A stretch of DNA of 64,000 bases from Nocardioides massiliensis (GTDB taxonomy: Bacteria; Actinomycetota; Actinomycetes; Propionibacteriales; Nocardioidaceae), in NCBI RefSeq assembly GCF_030811215.1, contig NZ_JAUSQM010000001.1, positions 62,001 through 126,000 of the forward strand, written 5' to 3'. This document shows positions 7,618-17,501 of the stretch, in pieces. The notes below the pieces were generated by a model. The model had not been told where the DNA came from. It made no database searches and worked only from the letters and a program-made list of their open reading frames with translations. Numbering within the stretch: position 1 is the stretch's first letter; every line of letters begins with the position of its first letter. The position numbers were made by a program, and so were the translations under genes.

Positions 7618-8247
7618 TCACTCGGCCTCGCTCACCTCGGGCTCGTCGCGCTCGATGCCGGCGTCGGCCTCGGCCTGCTCCAGCTCGGCGTCGAGCTGCT
7701 CGGCGGTCGGGGCGTGCGCGACGATGACGACGGCCTCGTCGTCCTCGATGCCCGAGAGGACGGCGCCGTCGGGCAGGTTGAGCTCGCCCGCGTTGACCTG
7801 GAAGCCGGCGTCGGCGTCCTCGACCGAGACCTCGATGGACTCGGGGATCTTGGTGGCGTCGACCTCGATGCGCAGCTCGCCGAGCGGCGTGGTGACGACG
7901 GTGCCGCGGACGGCCTCACCGACGGTGACGACGGGAACGTCGACGATGACCTTCTCGCCGCGCTTGATGGCGACGAAGTCGATGTGCTCGAGGAAGCCCT
8001 TGATCGGGTCGGACTGGACCTCGCGGGCGAGCGCCAGCTGGTCCTTACCCTCGATGGTGATCGTCAGCAGCGCGTTGGAGCCGCCCTTCTTGAGGGCGAG
8101 CATGGTGTCGTGACCCGGGAGCGAGAGGTGCTGCGGCTCGGCGCCGTGACCGTAGAGCACGGCGGGAACCTTGTCGGCGCGACGGATGCGCCGGGCGGCC
8201 CCCTTGCCGAACTCGGTGCGCAGCTCGGCGGTGATCTTGTCGGTCAT
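7618..8247 (-). CDS. rplY: 50S ribosomal protein L25/general stress protein Ctc
   Basis: L25 binds 5S rRNA in the large subunit. This 209-residue version carries the N-terminal L25 fold (KITAELRTEFGKGAARRIRRADKVPAVLYGHG, shown here only as residues 4 onward) plus the C-terminal TL5/CTC beta domain and a very acidic tail (EQAEADAGIERDEPEVSEAE). ATG is placed ten bases after GAGGAG. It sits between prs and pth, the usual actinobacterial order. A -10-like TAGACT lies about 160 bases upstream, giving a long leader in which I recognise no structured RNA. Confidence 0.95.
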   Translation of the reverse strand: MTDKITAELRTEFGKGAARRIRRADKVPAVLYGHGAEPQHLSLPGHDTMLALKKGGSNALLTITIEGKDQLALAREVQSDPIKGFLEHIDFVAIKRGEKVIVDVPVVTVGEAVRGTVVTTPLGELRIEVDATKIPESIEVSVEDADAGFQVNAGELNLPDGAVLSGIEDDEAVVIVAHAPTAEQLDAELEQAEADAGIERDEPEVSEAE

Positions 8248-8405
8248 GGTGGAGCAACTCCTCGTACGTCGATGCAATGAGCTTCTGGCGGGTGGTTGCC
8301 AGCGAGGAGGGCCCGACCGGAGCGGGCGACGGGCGCGCGCAGGAGCGCAACCGTGGCACCGCGTCGATCACGGAGCGGGAACTCCCTCGCCGAGGCAACC
8401 GTGGG

Positions 8406-8436
8406 AGTCTAGCGACCCCGGTGGGGGCAGCACCAA
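8406..8436 (-). promoter_or_regulatory. Candidate rplY promoter
   Basis: On the minus strand TTGGTG (8436-8431) and TAGACT (8411-8406) are separated by 19 bases between prs and rplY. Spacing is long, so this is only a candidate; the roughly 160-base leader that follows has no RNA element I recognise. Confidence 0.35.
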
Positions 8437-8468
8437 TCGACTACCGAGGTCGAGGTGTGTTCTTCGGC

Positions 8469-9449
8469 TCAGGCGTGGCCGTCGAACAGCGAGGTCACAG
8501 AGCCGTCCTCGAAGACCTCGCGGATGGCGCGGCTGATCAGCGGCGCGATCGACAGGCAGGTCAGCTTGTCGAAGAGGTGGTCCTCGGGGATCGGCAGCGT
8601 GTTGGTGACGATGACCTCGGTCGCCTGGCAGTTCTTGAGGCGGTCGACCGCGGGGTCGGACAGGATCGGGTGGGTCGCGGCGATCACCACGCCCGCTGCG
8701 CCGTCGGCCATGAGGGCGTCGGCGGCCTTCACGATGGTGCCGCCGGTGTCGATCATGTCGTCGACCAGGACGCACATCCGGCCCTCGACCTCACCGACGA
8801 CGCGGTTGGCCACCGACTCGTTGGGCCGGTTGACGTCGCGGGTCTTGTGGATGAACGCCAGCGGGCTCCCACCGAGCTTGGCGGCCCACCGCTCGGCGAC
8901 CTTGATCCGGCCGGCGTCGGGCGAGACGACCGTGAGCTGCTGGTCGCCGTACTTCTCCTTGACGTACTGCGTGAGCAGCGGCAGCGCCATCAGGTGGTCG
9001 ACGGGGCCGTCGAAATAGCCCTGGATCTGGTCGGCGTGCAGGTCGACGGTGATGAGCCGGTCGGCGCCGGCGGTCTTGAACAGGTCGGCCATCAGCCGGG
9101 CGGAGATCGGCTCACGGCCGCGGTGCTTCTTGTCCTGGCGGGCGTAGCCGTAGAACGGGAGCACCACCGTGATCCGCTTCGCCGAGGCGCGCTTGAGCGC
9201 GTCGACCATGATCAGGTGCTCCATGATCCACTCGTTGATCGGCGCCGTGTGGCTCTGGATCACGAAGGCGTCGCACCCGCGGACGGACTCCTCGAAGCGG
9301 ACGTAGATCTCGGAGTTCGCGAACTCGTACGCCGAGGTGGGCACGAGCCCCGTCCCGAGCTGGTCGGCCACCTCCTCGGCGAGGCTGGGGTGCGCCCGGC
9401 CGCTGAACACCATCAGGTTCTTCTCGGTGGCCCGCTTCATTCCGCTCAC
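8469..9449 (-). CDS. prs: Ribose-phosphate pyrophosphokinase
   Basis: Makes PRPP from ribose 5-phosphate and ATP, feeding purine, pyrimidine, histidine, tryptophan, NAD and, in actinobacteria, decaprenyl-phosphoarabinose synthesis. The 326-residue class I enzyme shows FYGYARQDKKHRGREPISA (about residues 101-119), the ATP/ribose 5-phosphate region, and the PRPP-binding loop VLVDDMIDTGGT (about 223-234). GTG is preferred to the ATG three codons later: family members start at this point and CACAAT lies six bases upstream as a weak leaderless -10. It follows glmU by 62 bases. Confidence 0.96.
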   Translation of the reverse strand: MSGMKRATEKNLMVFSGRAHPSLAEEVADQLGTGLVPTSAYEFANSEIYVRFEESVRGCDAFVIQSHTAPINEWIMEHLIMVDALKRASAKRITVVLPFYGYARQDKKHRGREPISARLMADLFKTAGADRLITVDLHADQIQGYFDGPVDHLMALPLLTQYVKEKYGDQQLTVVSPDAGRIKVAERWAAKLGGSPLAFIHKTRDVNRPNESVANRVVGEVEGRMCVLVDDMIDTGGTIVKAADALMADGAAGVVIAATHPILSDPAVDRLKNCQATEVIVTNTLPIPEDHLFDKLTCLSIAPLISRAIREVFEDGSVTSLFDGHA

Positions 9450-9511
9450 GTCGCGATTGTGCACCCCGTGCCGCCCCTACGGCGAACCGGCGACCGCGGT
9501 CGTGAGACGTC

Positions 9512-10987
9512 TCACGCCTCCGGCGTGGTCGACCCCGCGTCCCCGAGCGCAGCGGCCGCCGCGTCGGCCGCGGCGGTCCCCGCGCGCTTGCGCAGCACCC
9601 AGCCCTCGAGGTGGCGCTGGGAGCCGGCCGAGACGGCCAGAGCGCCCGGCGGGACGTCGGTGCGGACGGTCGTGCCGGCGCCCGTGACGGCGCCGTCACC
9701 GATCGTGACGGGGGCGACGAACGTGTTGTTGGACCCGGTGCGCGCGTGGGCGCCGACGACGGTGCGGTGCTTGGCGACGCCGTCGTAGTTGGCGGTGATC
9801 GTGCCGGCCCCGATGTTGGTGCCCTCGCCGATCTCCGCGTCGCCGATGTAGGACAGGTGCGGCACCTTCGCGCCGGCGGCGATCACGGAGTTCTTGGTCT
9901 CCACGAACGTGCCGACCTTGCCCTCCGCGCCGATCCGGGTTCCCGGACGCAGGTAGGAGAAGGGCCCGACCTGCGCGGCCGGCCCGACCACGGCGAGCTC
10001 GGCGTGGGTGCGCACGACGCGGGCGGCCTGGCCGACCTCGACGTCGCGCAGCGTGGAGTCCGGACCGATCACGGCGTCCTCCCCGACGATGGTCGCGCCG
10101 AGCAGCTGCACGTTGGGCAGGATCGTGACGTCCGGCGAGAGCACCACGTCGGCGTCGACCCAGGTCGTGAGGGGGTCGATCACCGTGACACCCTCGCGCA
10201 TCCACCGGCGCAGGATCCGCTGGTTCATCTCGCGCGCCAGGTCGGCGAGCTGCGCGCGGTCGTTGGCGCCCTCGGTCTGGGCGACGTCGACGACGGGGAA
10301 CGCCCCGACCTGCAACCCGTCGCCGCGCGCAAGCGCGATCGCGTCGGTGAGGTAGTACTCGCCCTTCGCGTTGTCGTTGCTGATCCGTGGCAGCGCGGAG
10401 CGCAGGAAGGCGGCGTCGAAGGCCAGGATCCCGGAGTTGATCTCGTTGATCTCGCGCTGGTAGTCGGTGGCCTCCTTCTCCTCCACGATGGCCGCGACGC
10501 TGCCGTCGGGCTCGCGGACGATCCGGCCGTAGCCCGTGGGGTCGGCCACGCGGCCGGTGAGGATGCTGACCGCGCGGCCGGAGCGGCGGTGGTCGGCGAC
10601 GAAGTCGCGCAGACTCTCGCCCTCGAGCATCGGGGTGTCGCCGGCGGTGACGAGCACCGTGCCGGTCAGGTCGCCGTCGGCGCCGACCACGGCGTCGACG
10701 GCGGCCCGGACGGCGTGCCCGGTGCCCTCGGGGGTCTCCTGCACGGCGAGCAGCGCGTCGGGCACCAGCTCGAGCACGTGCGGTCCCACCTGCTCGCGCT
10801 GCGTCCCGATGACGGCGACGAGCCTGCGCGGCTCGGCGGCCTGGGCGGCGCGCAGCACGTGCCCGAGCATGCTCCGCCCGCAGATCGGGTGGAGCACCTT
10901 CATCGTCTTGGACCGCATGCGCGTGCCGCCGCCGGCGGCGAGCACGATCACGGTCAGGTCGTCCGACGGCGCTGACGCACTGCTCAC
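9512..10987 (-). CDS. glmU: Bifunctional UDP-GlcNAc pyrophosphorylase/glucosamine-1-phosphate acetyltransferase
   Basis: GlmU performs the last two steps to UDP-N-acetylglucosamine for peptidoglycan and other envelope glycans. The 491-residue protein has an N-terminal nucleotidyltransferase domain (VLAAGGGTRMRSKTMKVLH at about 13-31; GDTPML) and a C-terminal left-handed beta-helix with hexapeptide repeats (PGTRIGAEGKVGTFVETKNS, then NIGAGTITANYDG). A disordered Ala-rich tail ends the protein. GTG overlaps the stop of the upstream MFS gene and has AGGAGG eight bases before it, so translation is coupled to an apparently unrelated transporter gene. Identity is firm. Confidence 0.97.
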   Translation of the reverse strand: MSSASAPSDDLTVIVLAAGGGTRMRSKTMKVLHPICGRSMLGHVLRAAQAAEPRRLVAVIGTQREQVGPHVLELVPDALLAVQETPEGTGHAVRAAVDAVVGADGDLTGTVLVTAGDTPMLEGESLRDFVADHRRSGRAVSILTGRVADPTGYGRIVREPDGSVAAIVEEKEATDYQREINEINSGILAFDAAFLRSALPRISNDNAKGEYYLTDAIALARGDGLQVGAFPVVDVAQTEGANDRAQLADLAREMNQRILRRWMREGVTVIDPLTTWVDADVVLSPDVTILPNVQLLGATIVGEDAVIGPDSTLRDVEVGQAARVVRTHAELAVVGPAAQVGPFSYLRPGTRIGAEGKVGTFVETKNSVIAAGAKVPHLSYIGDAEIGEGTNIGAGTITANYDGVAKHRTVVGAHARTGSNNTFVAPVTIGDGAVTGAGTTVRTDVPPGALAVSAGSQRHLEGWVLRKRAGTAAADAAAAALGDAGSTTPEA

Positions 10988-12225
10988 GAGACTGCCTCCT
11001 GCTGCTGCGGCTGAGCGGTAAACCCGGTCACTGTAGAGGACGTCCTGCGCCAGGTGAGCATCGCTGCGAGCGCCACCCCCACCGCGGTGACGAGGAGCAG
11101 CAGGCGGTGGTCGACCAGGCCGACCAGGGCCGCGCCGACCAACGTGACGGCGGTCTGCGGCACGGTGATGGCGACGTTGGTGGCCGTGCCGACGCGTCCC
11201 TGCAGCGTCGGTGGGGTCAGTCGCTGGCGCATGGTCATCAGCGCGACGACCGACCACGTGCCGCCGAACCCGATCGCGACCAGCCCGACCAGCGCGACCG
11301 GCAGCCACGGCGTCATCAGGGGCAGCGTCCCCGCGGCGAGGAGCAGCAGGCCGACGCGGACCACAGCGCTCTCCTGCCACGTGCCGATCGCGCGGGCGAC
11401 CGTGATCCCCGCCAGCACGGCACCGATGCCCTGGACGCTGACGACCAGCCCGATCATGGCGGCCGGGACGCCCAGCCCATGCTCGAGGACGGCGAAGCTG
11501 ACCGCGTTGAGCAGGCCGGTCGCCGCGAACCCCACGGTCACCGCCACCAGCGTGATCCCCAGCAGCGGCGTACGACGCAGGTGGGCGGCGCCGGCGACGA
11601 TCTCGGCGCCGTATCCACCACGCTCGTCGGCCGGCGTCGGCGGGGTCTCGGTCATCCGCAGACCGGCCAGGATCAACGCCGCCACCCCGAAGCAGGACGC
11701 GGTGAGCACGACGACCGGCCCGGGTCCGGCGAGCGCGTAGAGACCGGTGCCGAGCAGCGGGGCGACCAGGCGCAGCGCCTGGTCGACGGTGCTCAGCAAC
11801 CCGTTGCCGGCGGCGAGGTCGTCGTCGTCCAGCAGGTCGCGGACCAGGCCGCCCTGCGCGGCCGCCGTCAGGTAGCCGACGGCGCCATACGCCACGGTCA
11901 CGGCGTACACCGCGACGAGCAGGACCGCATCGGGGACAACCAGCAGGCCGAGCAGGACCGGGACGATCGCGAGCTTGACCACGACGAGCAGCCGGCGCCG
12001 CGAGACCCGGTCGACCATGTCGCCCAGCACCGGGGCGATGAGGGCGGGGGCGCCGAAGCAGACGAAGGTCATCGCCGCCGCGCCGTTGGAACCGGTGAGG
12101 TCCTTGACCCAGACGGCGAGGACGAGGAACAGCATGCTGTCGGCGACGTTGGACACGCACCAGCTCAGCCAGAGCCGGCGGAACGCCAGGTGCCGGCGCA
12201 GCAGCGACGGCCGCGAGGCGCTCAC
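10984..12225 (-). CDS. MFS transporter, probable drug or metabolite exporter
   Basis: A 413-residue major facilitator with about twelve hydrophobic segments and the family loop signature GDMVDRVSRRRLL between helices 2 and 3 (about residues 68-80). It resembles actinobacterial exporters of the MdfA/NreB-like class; the substrate is unknown. Its GTG overlaps the stop of the ArsR-type regulator gene, and its own stop overlaps the glmU start, so the three genes form one transcription unit in which a stress-inducible regulator-exporter pair sits ahead of glmU. Confidence 0.82.
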   Translation of the reverse strand: MSASRPSLLRRHLAFRRLWLSWCVSNVADSMLFLVLAVWVKDLTGSNGAAAMTFVCFGAPALIAPVLGDMVDRVSRRRLLVVVKLAIVPVLLGLLVVPDAVLLVAVYAVTVAYGAVGYLTAAAQGGLVRDLLDDDDLAAGNGLLSTVDQALRLVAPLLGTGLYALAGPGPVVVLTASCFGVAALILAGLRMTETPPTPADERGGYGAEIVAGAAHLRRTPLLGITLVAVTVGFAATGLLNAVSFAVLEHGLGVPAAMIGLVVSVQGIGAVLAGITVARAIGTWQESAVVRVGLLLLAAGTLPLMTPWLPVALVGLVAIGFGGTWSVVALMTMRQRLTPPTLQGRVGTATNVAITVPQTAVTLVGAALVGLVDHRLLLLVTAVGVALAAMLTWRRTSSTVTGFTAQPQQQEAVS

Positions 12226-12782
12226 TGGCCGTCCGCCAGGTGCATGAGGGCGACGACCTGGGCGCGCCGCGCGGTGGCGGGCGCTGCGTCCGGGTCGTCG
12301 CGACGGGCGACGTACGGCGCGAGCAGCGCGTCCATCGCTGCGGCGAGCTCCACGAGCTCGTCAGCGGTGGCCAGCACGGTGTGGGAGCGCAGCGTCGTCG
12401 CACCCACCCACTCCGCAGGCTCTTCGTCGACCCGCGCCAGCGCGTCCCCGGCTCGGCGTACGACGTCGTGCAGGTGCAGCCGGCCGAGCTCGGTCGCGGC
12501 ATCGAGGGAGCCCGGCACCCCCGGGTCGGGTCGCGTGGTGAGCTGGTCGGCCGTCCGGCGCCAGGGGCGCTCCCGCCCCCGGCGCTCGGCCGGCTCGACG
12601 AAGCCGTACTTCGCCAGCTGGCGCAGGTGGAACGAGCAGCTCGCGACGGACTCCCCCACCCGCGCGGCGCACTCGGTCGCGGTCGCCTCGCCCAGCTCGG
12701 CCAGGACGTCCATGAGCTGCAGGCGCAGGGGGTGGGCGAGCGCCCGCATCCGGATCGGATCGGTGATCGGTGCCTCGGTCAT
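12222..12782 (-). CDS. ArsR-family winged-helix regulator
   Basis: A 186-residue regulator with an N-terminal winged helix (about residues 8-75) containing MRALAHPLRLQLMDVL and the recognition helix region CAARVGESVASCSFHLRQL. No metal-binding cysteine cluster typical of ArsR/SmtB is present, so a small organic ligand is more likely. The C-terminal half is a helical domain of unknown ligand. It is co-transcribed with the MFS exporter (GTGA overlap) and probably represses the unit through the inverted repeat just upstream of its start. Confidence 0.8.
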   Translation of the reverse strand: MTEAPITDPIRMRALAHPLRLQLMDVLAELGEATATECAARVGESVASCSFHLRQLAKYGFVEPAERRGRERPWRRTADQLTTRPDPGVPGSLDAATELGRLHLHDVVRRAGDALARVDEEPAEWVGATTLRSHTVLATADELVELAAAMDALLAPYVARRDDPDAAPATARRAQVVALMHLADGQ

Positions 12783-12799
12783 GACGCGACCTTACGATG

Positions 12800-12829
12800 A
12801 TCAAGATGTCTTTAGCAAGACTTCTTGAT
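12800..12829. promoter_or_regulatory. Inverted-repeat operator upstream of the ArsR-MFS unit
   Basis: ATCAAGA (12800-12806) and TCTTGAT (12823-12829) are exact inverted repeats with a 16-base spacer, in a locally AT-rich patch 18 bases upstream of the regulator ATG. Autoregulation by the ArsR-type protein is inferred. Confidence 0.5.
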
Positions 12830-12907
12830 GATTGACTCTTCCCAGAGAGTCGGCGGAGCGACGCGAGCGCCGGCCCGCCTGAGGGACTGGCCGCCGGTCG
12901 AGCCGCG

Positions 12908-13675
12908 TCAGCCCGCCAGGTGACCCTGGTCGACCAGCTGCACGCTGCCGTGGATCGCCGCGGCGTCGTCGCTGGCCAGGAAGCACACGGCCGCCGCGAC
13001 GGACTCGGCGCTCATGAACCCCCGCGCGGCGGAGACCCGCATGATCAGGTCCCAGTCCGCCCCGTCCGGGACCTCGATGGAGTGCACCTGCGGGGTGTCC
13101 ATCCCGCCGGGGCACACGCAGTTCACCCGCAGCGGCTCGCGCAGATACTCCACGGCGAGCGCCTTCGTCAGCCCGACGACCCCGTGCTTGGCGGCGGTGT
13201 ACGCCGCCGAGTAGGCCTCGCCCATGACGCCTGCCACGGACGCGACGTTCACGATGTTGCCTGCGCCGCCCGCTGCCTCGAGCAGGTGCGGGATCGCGGC
13301 CTGCGAGCAGGCGAACACGCCACCGAGGTTGAGGGCGATGTCGTGGGCCCACTGGTCGTCGGTGACCTCCGTGGTCCGGCGGAAGTCGTGGCGCCCCGCG
13401 TTGTTGACGAGCACGTCCAGACCGCCGAACTCCTCGACCGCCGCCGCGACGGCGGCCCGACAGGACGCGGGCTCCGCGACGTCGAGCGGACCGAACCGCA
13501 CCTCGCCCGGGAGGTCCGCAGCGTCGCGGGCGACGGCCGCGAGCCGTTCCTGGTCGCGCGACGCGGCGTACACCCGCGCTCCCCCTGCGGCAAGCCGCCG
13601 GACGACCGCGGCGCCGAGGCCCGATGACGCGCCCGTGACCATGGCGGCCTTGCCTGCGAACGGCTGGTGTGACAT
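12908..13675 (-). CDS. Short-chain dehydrogenase/reductase
   Basis: A classical SDR of 255 residues: cofactor motif TGASSGLG (residues 14-21), NNAG (about 90-93), catalytic Ser in VNVASVAG, and YxxxK as YTAAK (about 158-162). The Arg in AASRDQERL, after the second beta strand, favours NADP(H). The C-terminal VQLVDQGHLAG is typical of the FabG-like subgroup. The substrate cannot be inferred and the neighbours do not help. The ATG lies six bases after TACGGT, indicating a leaderless transcript. Confidence 0.85.
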   Translation of the reverse strand: MSHQPFAGKAAMVTGASSGLGAAVVRRLAAGGARVYAASRDQERLAAVARDAADLPGEVRFGPLDVAEPASCRAAVAAAVEEFGGLDVLVNNAGRHDFRRTTEVTDDQWAHDIALNLGGVFACSQAAIPHLLEAAGGAGNIVNVASVAGVMGEAYSAAYTAAKHGVVGLTKALAVEYLREPLRVNCVCPGGMDTPQVHSIEVPDGADWDLIMRVSAARGFMSAESVAAAVCFLASDDAAAIHGSVQLVDQGHLAG

Positions 13676-13681
13676 GGCCGC

Positions 13682-13687
13682 ACCGTA
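13682..13687 (-). promoter_or_regulatory. -10 hexamer of a leaderless SDR transcript
   Basis: TACGGT, six bases, then the ATG of the SDR gene. Confidence 0.4.
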
Positions 13688-13721
13688 GCGGAGCAGCCCC
13701 GCGACCGGGGCCGTTCGACGG

Positions 13722-13800
13722 CTCCCCGGGTAGGAGTCGAACCTACGTCGCTAATCCTGATTCAAAGTCAGGCGGGCCCTGCCGACAGACCAACCGGGGA
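13722..13800 (-). tRNA. tRNA-Gln (anticodon TTG), atypical arms
   Basis: The acceptor stem TCCCCGG/CCGGGGA, anticodon stem CCTGA/TCAGG with loop CTTTGAA, and T arm GTAGG-TTCGACT-CCTAC are all perfect, and the anticodon reads CAA (Gln). CCA is not encoded. The molecule is 79 bases before CCA because the region between D stem and anticodon stem and the variable loop (about nine bases) are longer than in usual tRNA-Gln. It is probably functional, but an unusual fold should be confirmed. Confidence 0.8.
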
Positions 13801-13865
13801 TCGCGCGCCGTGGCGCACGTGGGCCACAGCGTACGCAAGAGCCCGGCGCGTCGGCGCGTGGCATC

Positions 13866-15185
13866 ATGCCGCGCATGCCCTCCCGCGTGAGTGTCGGCAC
13901 GCGCGCCCACCGCCTGCTGGTGGCCACGACAGCCCTCACGACCCTCCTGGCAACCCTCCTGACTGCGCTCGGCGCCGCGCCGCCCCCGGCCGGTGCCGCA
14001 CCCGGCCCGGCCTACACCGTGCCGGCTGCCGAGCGTCGTGCAGCCCTGGCATGCGCCGGCGACCCGGCGACGTCGCAGGCGACCCCGGTGGTGCTGGTGC
14101 ACGGCACCGGCGTCACCGCGCAGGAGAACTGGGGTGCGACCTACGTGCCGGACCTGCGTCGCGCCGGTCATGCCGTCTGCACGGTCGACCTCCCGCAGCA
14201 GTCGCTCGGTGACGTGCAACGCTCGGCGGAGATCGTCGCGCACGCGGTCCGTGCCGTGTCGCGTCGCGCGAAGGGCCGCAAGATCTCGCTGGTGGGCCAG
14301 AGCCAGGGCGCCTTCCACGCGTTCTTCGTCGTCCGCGTCTGGCCGGACCTCGCCGCACGCCTGGACGACGTGATCGGGCTGTCCGGGGTGTACGACGCAG
14401 GGTCGGCGGCGATCCGCGACGACTGTCGCGACGGCTGCTCACCGGCATTCCACCAGATCGCGGCCGGCTCGCGCCTGCTGCGACTGCTCGCCCGCCGCCC
14501 CCTGCCCGCGGGACCCGACTACACCACCGTCGGGACGCTCGCAGACGCCACCATCACCCCGCAGCCGGCGGCGAACCACCAGCCTGGCGCCACCCAGGTG
14601 CAGATCCAGGACGTCTGCCCGGGCCGGCGCTCGCCCGTCCCCGACACCGACCACGTCCTCATGGCCGGCGACGCGGTGGCACACGCGCTGGTCCGCGACG
14701 CGCTGCGCCACCCCGGACCCGCCCGGCGTACCCGCGTGCCGGCGAGCACGTGCCTGCTGCCCGTCTTCGCCGGCGTCGACCTGCTCGGCTTCGCGCTGTC
14801 GTTGCCGACCATGTTGACCCGGGAGCGGCCCGAGACCGCCAGCGAGCCGCGCGTGCGCTGCTTCCTCCGGCCGGGGTGCACCGACCTGCGCGAGCGCGGC
14901 CGGGTCGTGCGTTCGGTGGACGTACGCCGCGGCCCGCGCGCCGCGGTGCTCCGGCTCGTCGTCCAGGCCCCCGGCGCCGTGCGGGTGTCGGTCGGCGGAC
15001 GGCACCGGGTTCACCGGGTGGCGCGGGGAACGACCACGGTGCGCGTGCCCGTCCCCCCGGGCGGCGCGGCCCGGGTGCGCCTGCAGGGGCGGCCCGACGG
15101 GTTCGCGCGCTGGGTCACCGAGCGCGTCCTGCGCGTGCCCCGGGCGACCGCGAATGTCTCGATGTCAAGAATCTCGACGCGCTAG
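13866..15185 (+). CDS. Secreted alpha/beta-hydrolase, lipase class
   Basis: A 439-residue exported hydrolase. An Arg-containing start followed by a hydrophobic stretch ending in AGAAPGPA (about residues 15-48) is a signal peptide. The fold begins with VVLVHGTGVTAQENWG (oxyanion-hole HG motif) and has the nucleophile elbow GQSQGAF (about residues 142-148). The catalytic His is probably in DTDHVLM. This arrangement resembles actinobacterial triacylglycerol lipases of the Candida lipase B-like group. About 130 C-terminal residues are Arg/Val-rich and extra to the fold. No good ribosome binding site precedes ATG; a second ATG three codons on is possible. The last codons overlap the operator of the downstream marR gene. 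Confidence 0.75.
   Translation: MPRMPSRVSVGTRAHRLLVATTALTTLLATLLTALGAAPPPAGAAPGPAYTVPAAERRAALACAGDPATSQATPVVLVHGTGVTAQENWGATYVPDLRRAGHAVCTVDLPQQSLGDVQRSAEIVAHAVRAVSRRAKGRKISLVGQSQGAFHAFFVVRVWPDLAARLDDVIGLSGVYDAGSAAIRDDCRDGCSPAFHQIAAGSRLLRLLARRPLPAGPDYTTVGTLADATITPQPAANHQPGATQVQIQDVCPGRRSPVPDTDHVLMAGDAVAHALVRDALRHPGPARRTRVPASTCLLPVFAGVDLLGFALSLPTMLTRERPETASEPRVRCFLRPGCTDLRERGRVVRSVDVRRGPRAAVLRLVVQAPGAVRVSVGGRHRVHRVARGTTTVRVPVPPGGAARVRLQGRPDGFARWVTERVLRVPRATANVSMSRISTR
15157..15170. promoter_or_regulatory. MarR-type operator
   Basis: TCTCGATGTCAAGA is a 14-bp palindrome with one mismatch, of the TCTTGA-N2-TCAAGA type used by many MarR regulators. It ends 24 bases before the marR start and overlaps the 3' end of the lipase gene, in the -35 region of the leaderless promoter. 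Confidence 0.5.
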
Positions 15186-15188
15186 CAT
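15183..15188 (+). promoter_or_regulatory. -10 hexamer of a leaderless marR transcript
   Basis: TAGCAT, six bases, then ATG. The hexamer includes the lipase stop codon. Confidence 0.45.
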
Positions 15189-15194
15189 CGCGGC

Positions 15195-15686
15195 ATGGCG
15201 CACGACGAGGTCGACCTCCTGGTCCAGGCATGGGGCCGCGAGCGCGCCGACCTGGACCTGGCGCCGCTGGAGGTCTTCAGCCGCATCGACCGGCTCAGCG
15301 TGCTGCTGGGGCGGGCGCGCAAGGCGGCGTTCGCCGAGCACGGCCTCGACGGCTGGGAGTTCGACGTGCTGGCGGCGCTGCGGCGGGCGGGCGCGCCCTA
15401 CGAGCTCTCCCCCGGCCGGCTGATCCGCGAGACGCTCGTGACCAGCGGGACCATGACGAACCGCGTCGACCGTCTGGCCGAGCGGGGCCTGGTCGAGCGC
15501 TCCCCCGACCCGCGCGACCGGCGCGGCGTGCTCGTGCGGCTGACCCCCGCCGGCAAGGACGCCGTCGACGGTGCCTTCGCCTCCCTGCTCGCCCGCGAGC
15601 AGCAGCTGCTCACCGGCATCACGCCGGCGGAGCGCGACGCGCTGGCAGCGACCCTGCGCGCGCTGATGGTGCCGCTCGAGGCCTGA
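15195..15686 (+). CDS. MarR family transcriptional regulator
   Basis: A 163-residue MarR regulator with the winged helix at about residues 35-135; the DNA-reading helix includes GTMTNRVDRLAERGLVER and the wing SPDPRDRRGVLVRLT. It has its own promoter with an imperfect palindrome over the -35 region, so it is probably autoregulated. No transporter gene follows on the same strand; the next gene converges. Targets elsewhere, or the lipase gene, are possible. Family assignment is secure, the ligand unknown. Confidence 0.87.
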   Translation: MAHDEVDLLVQAWGRERADLDLAPLEVFSRIDRLSVLLGRARKAAFAEHGLDGWEFDVLAALRRAGAPYELSPGRLIRETLVTSGTMTNRVDRLAERGLVERSPDPRDRRGVLVRLTPAGKDAVDGAFASLLAREQQLLTGITPAERDALAATLRALMVPLEA

Positions 15687-15707
15687 CCCGCCCCGGGCCA
15701 CCATGGT

Positions 15708-17497
<1,790 letters not shown>

Positions 17498-17501
<4 letters not shown>

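Noticed and set aside
8248-8468. Autogenous ribosomal-protein leader upstream of rplY
   Set aside because: The leader is long and GC-rich, but I could not identify a specific structure beyond what base composition would give.
10988-12502. An upstream in-frame extension of glmU of about 500 codons
   Set aside because: The extension is antisense-free but out of frame with the clear MFS and ArsR genes; GlmU family length and the GTG with AGGAGG place the start at 10987.
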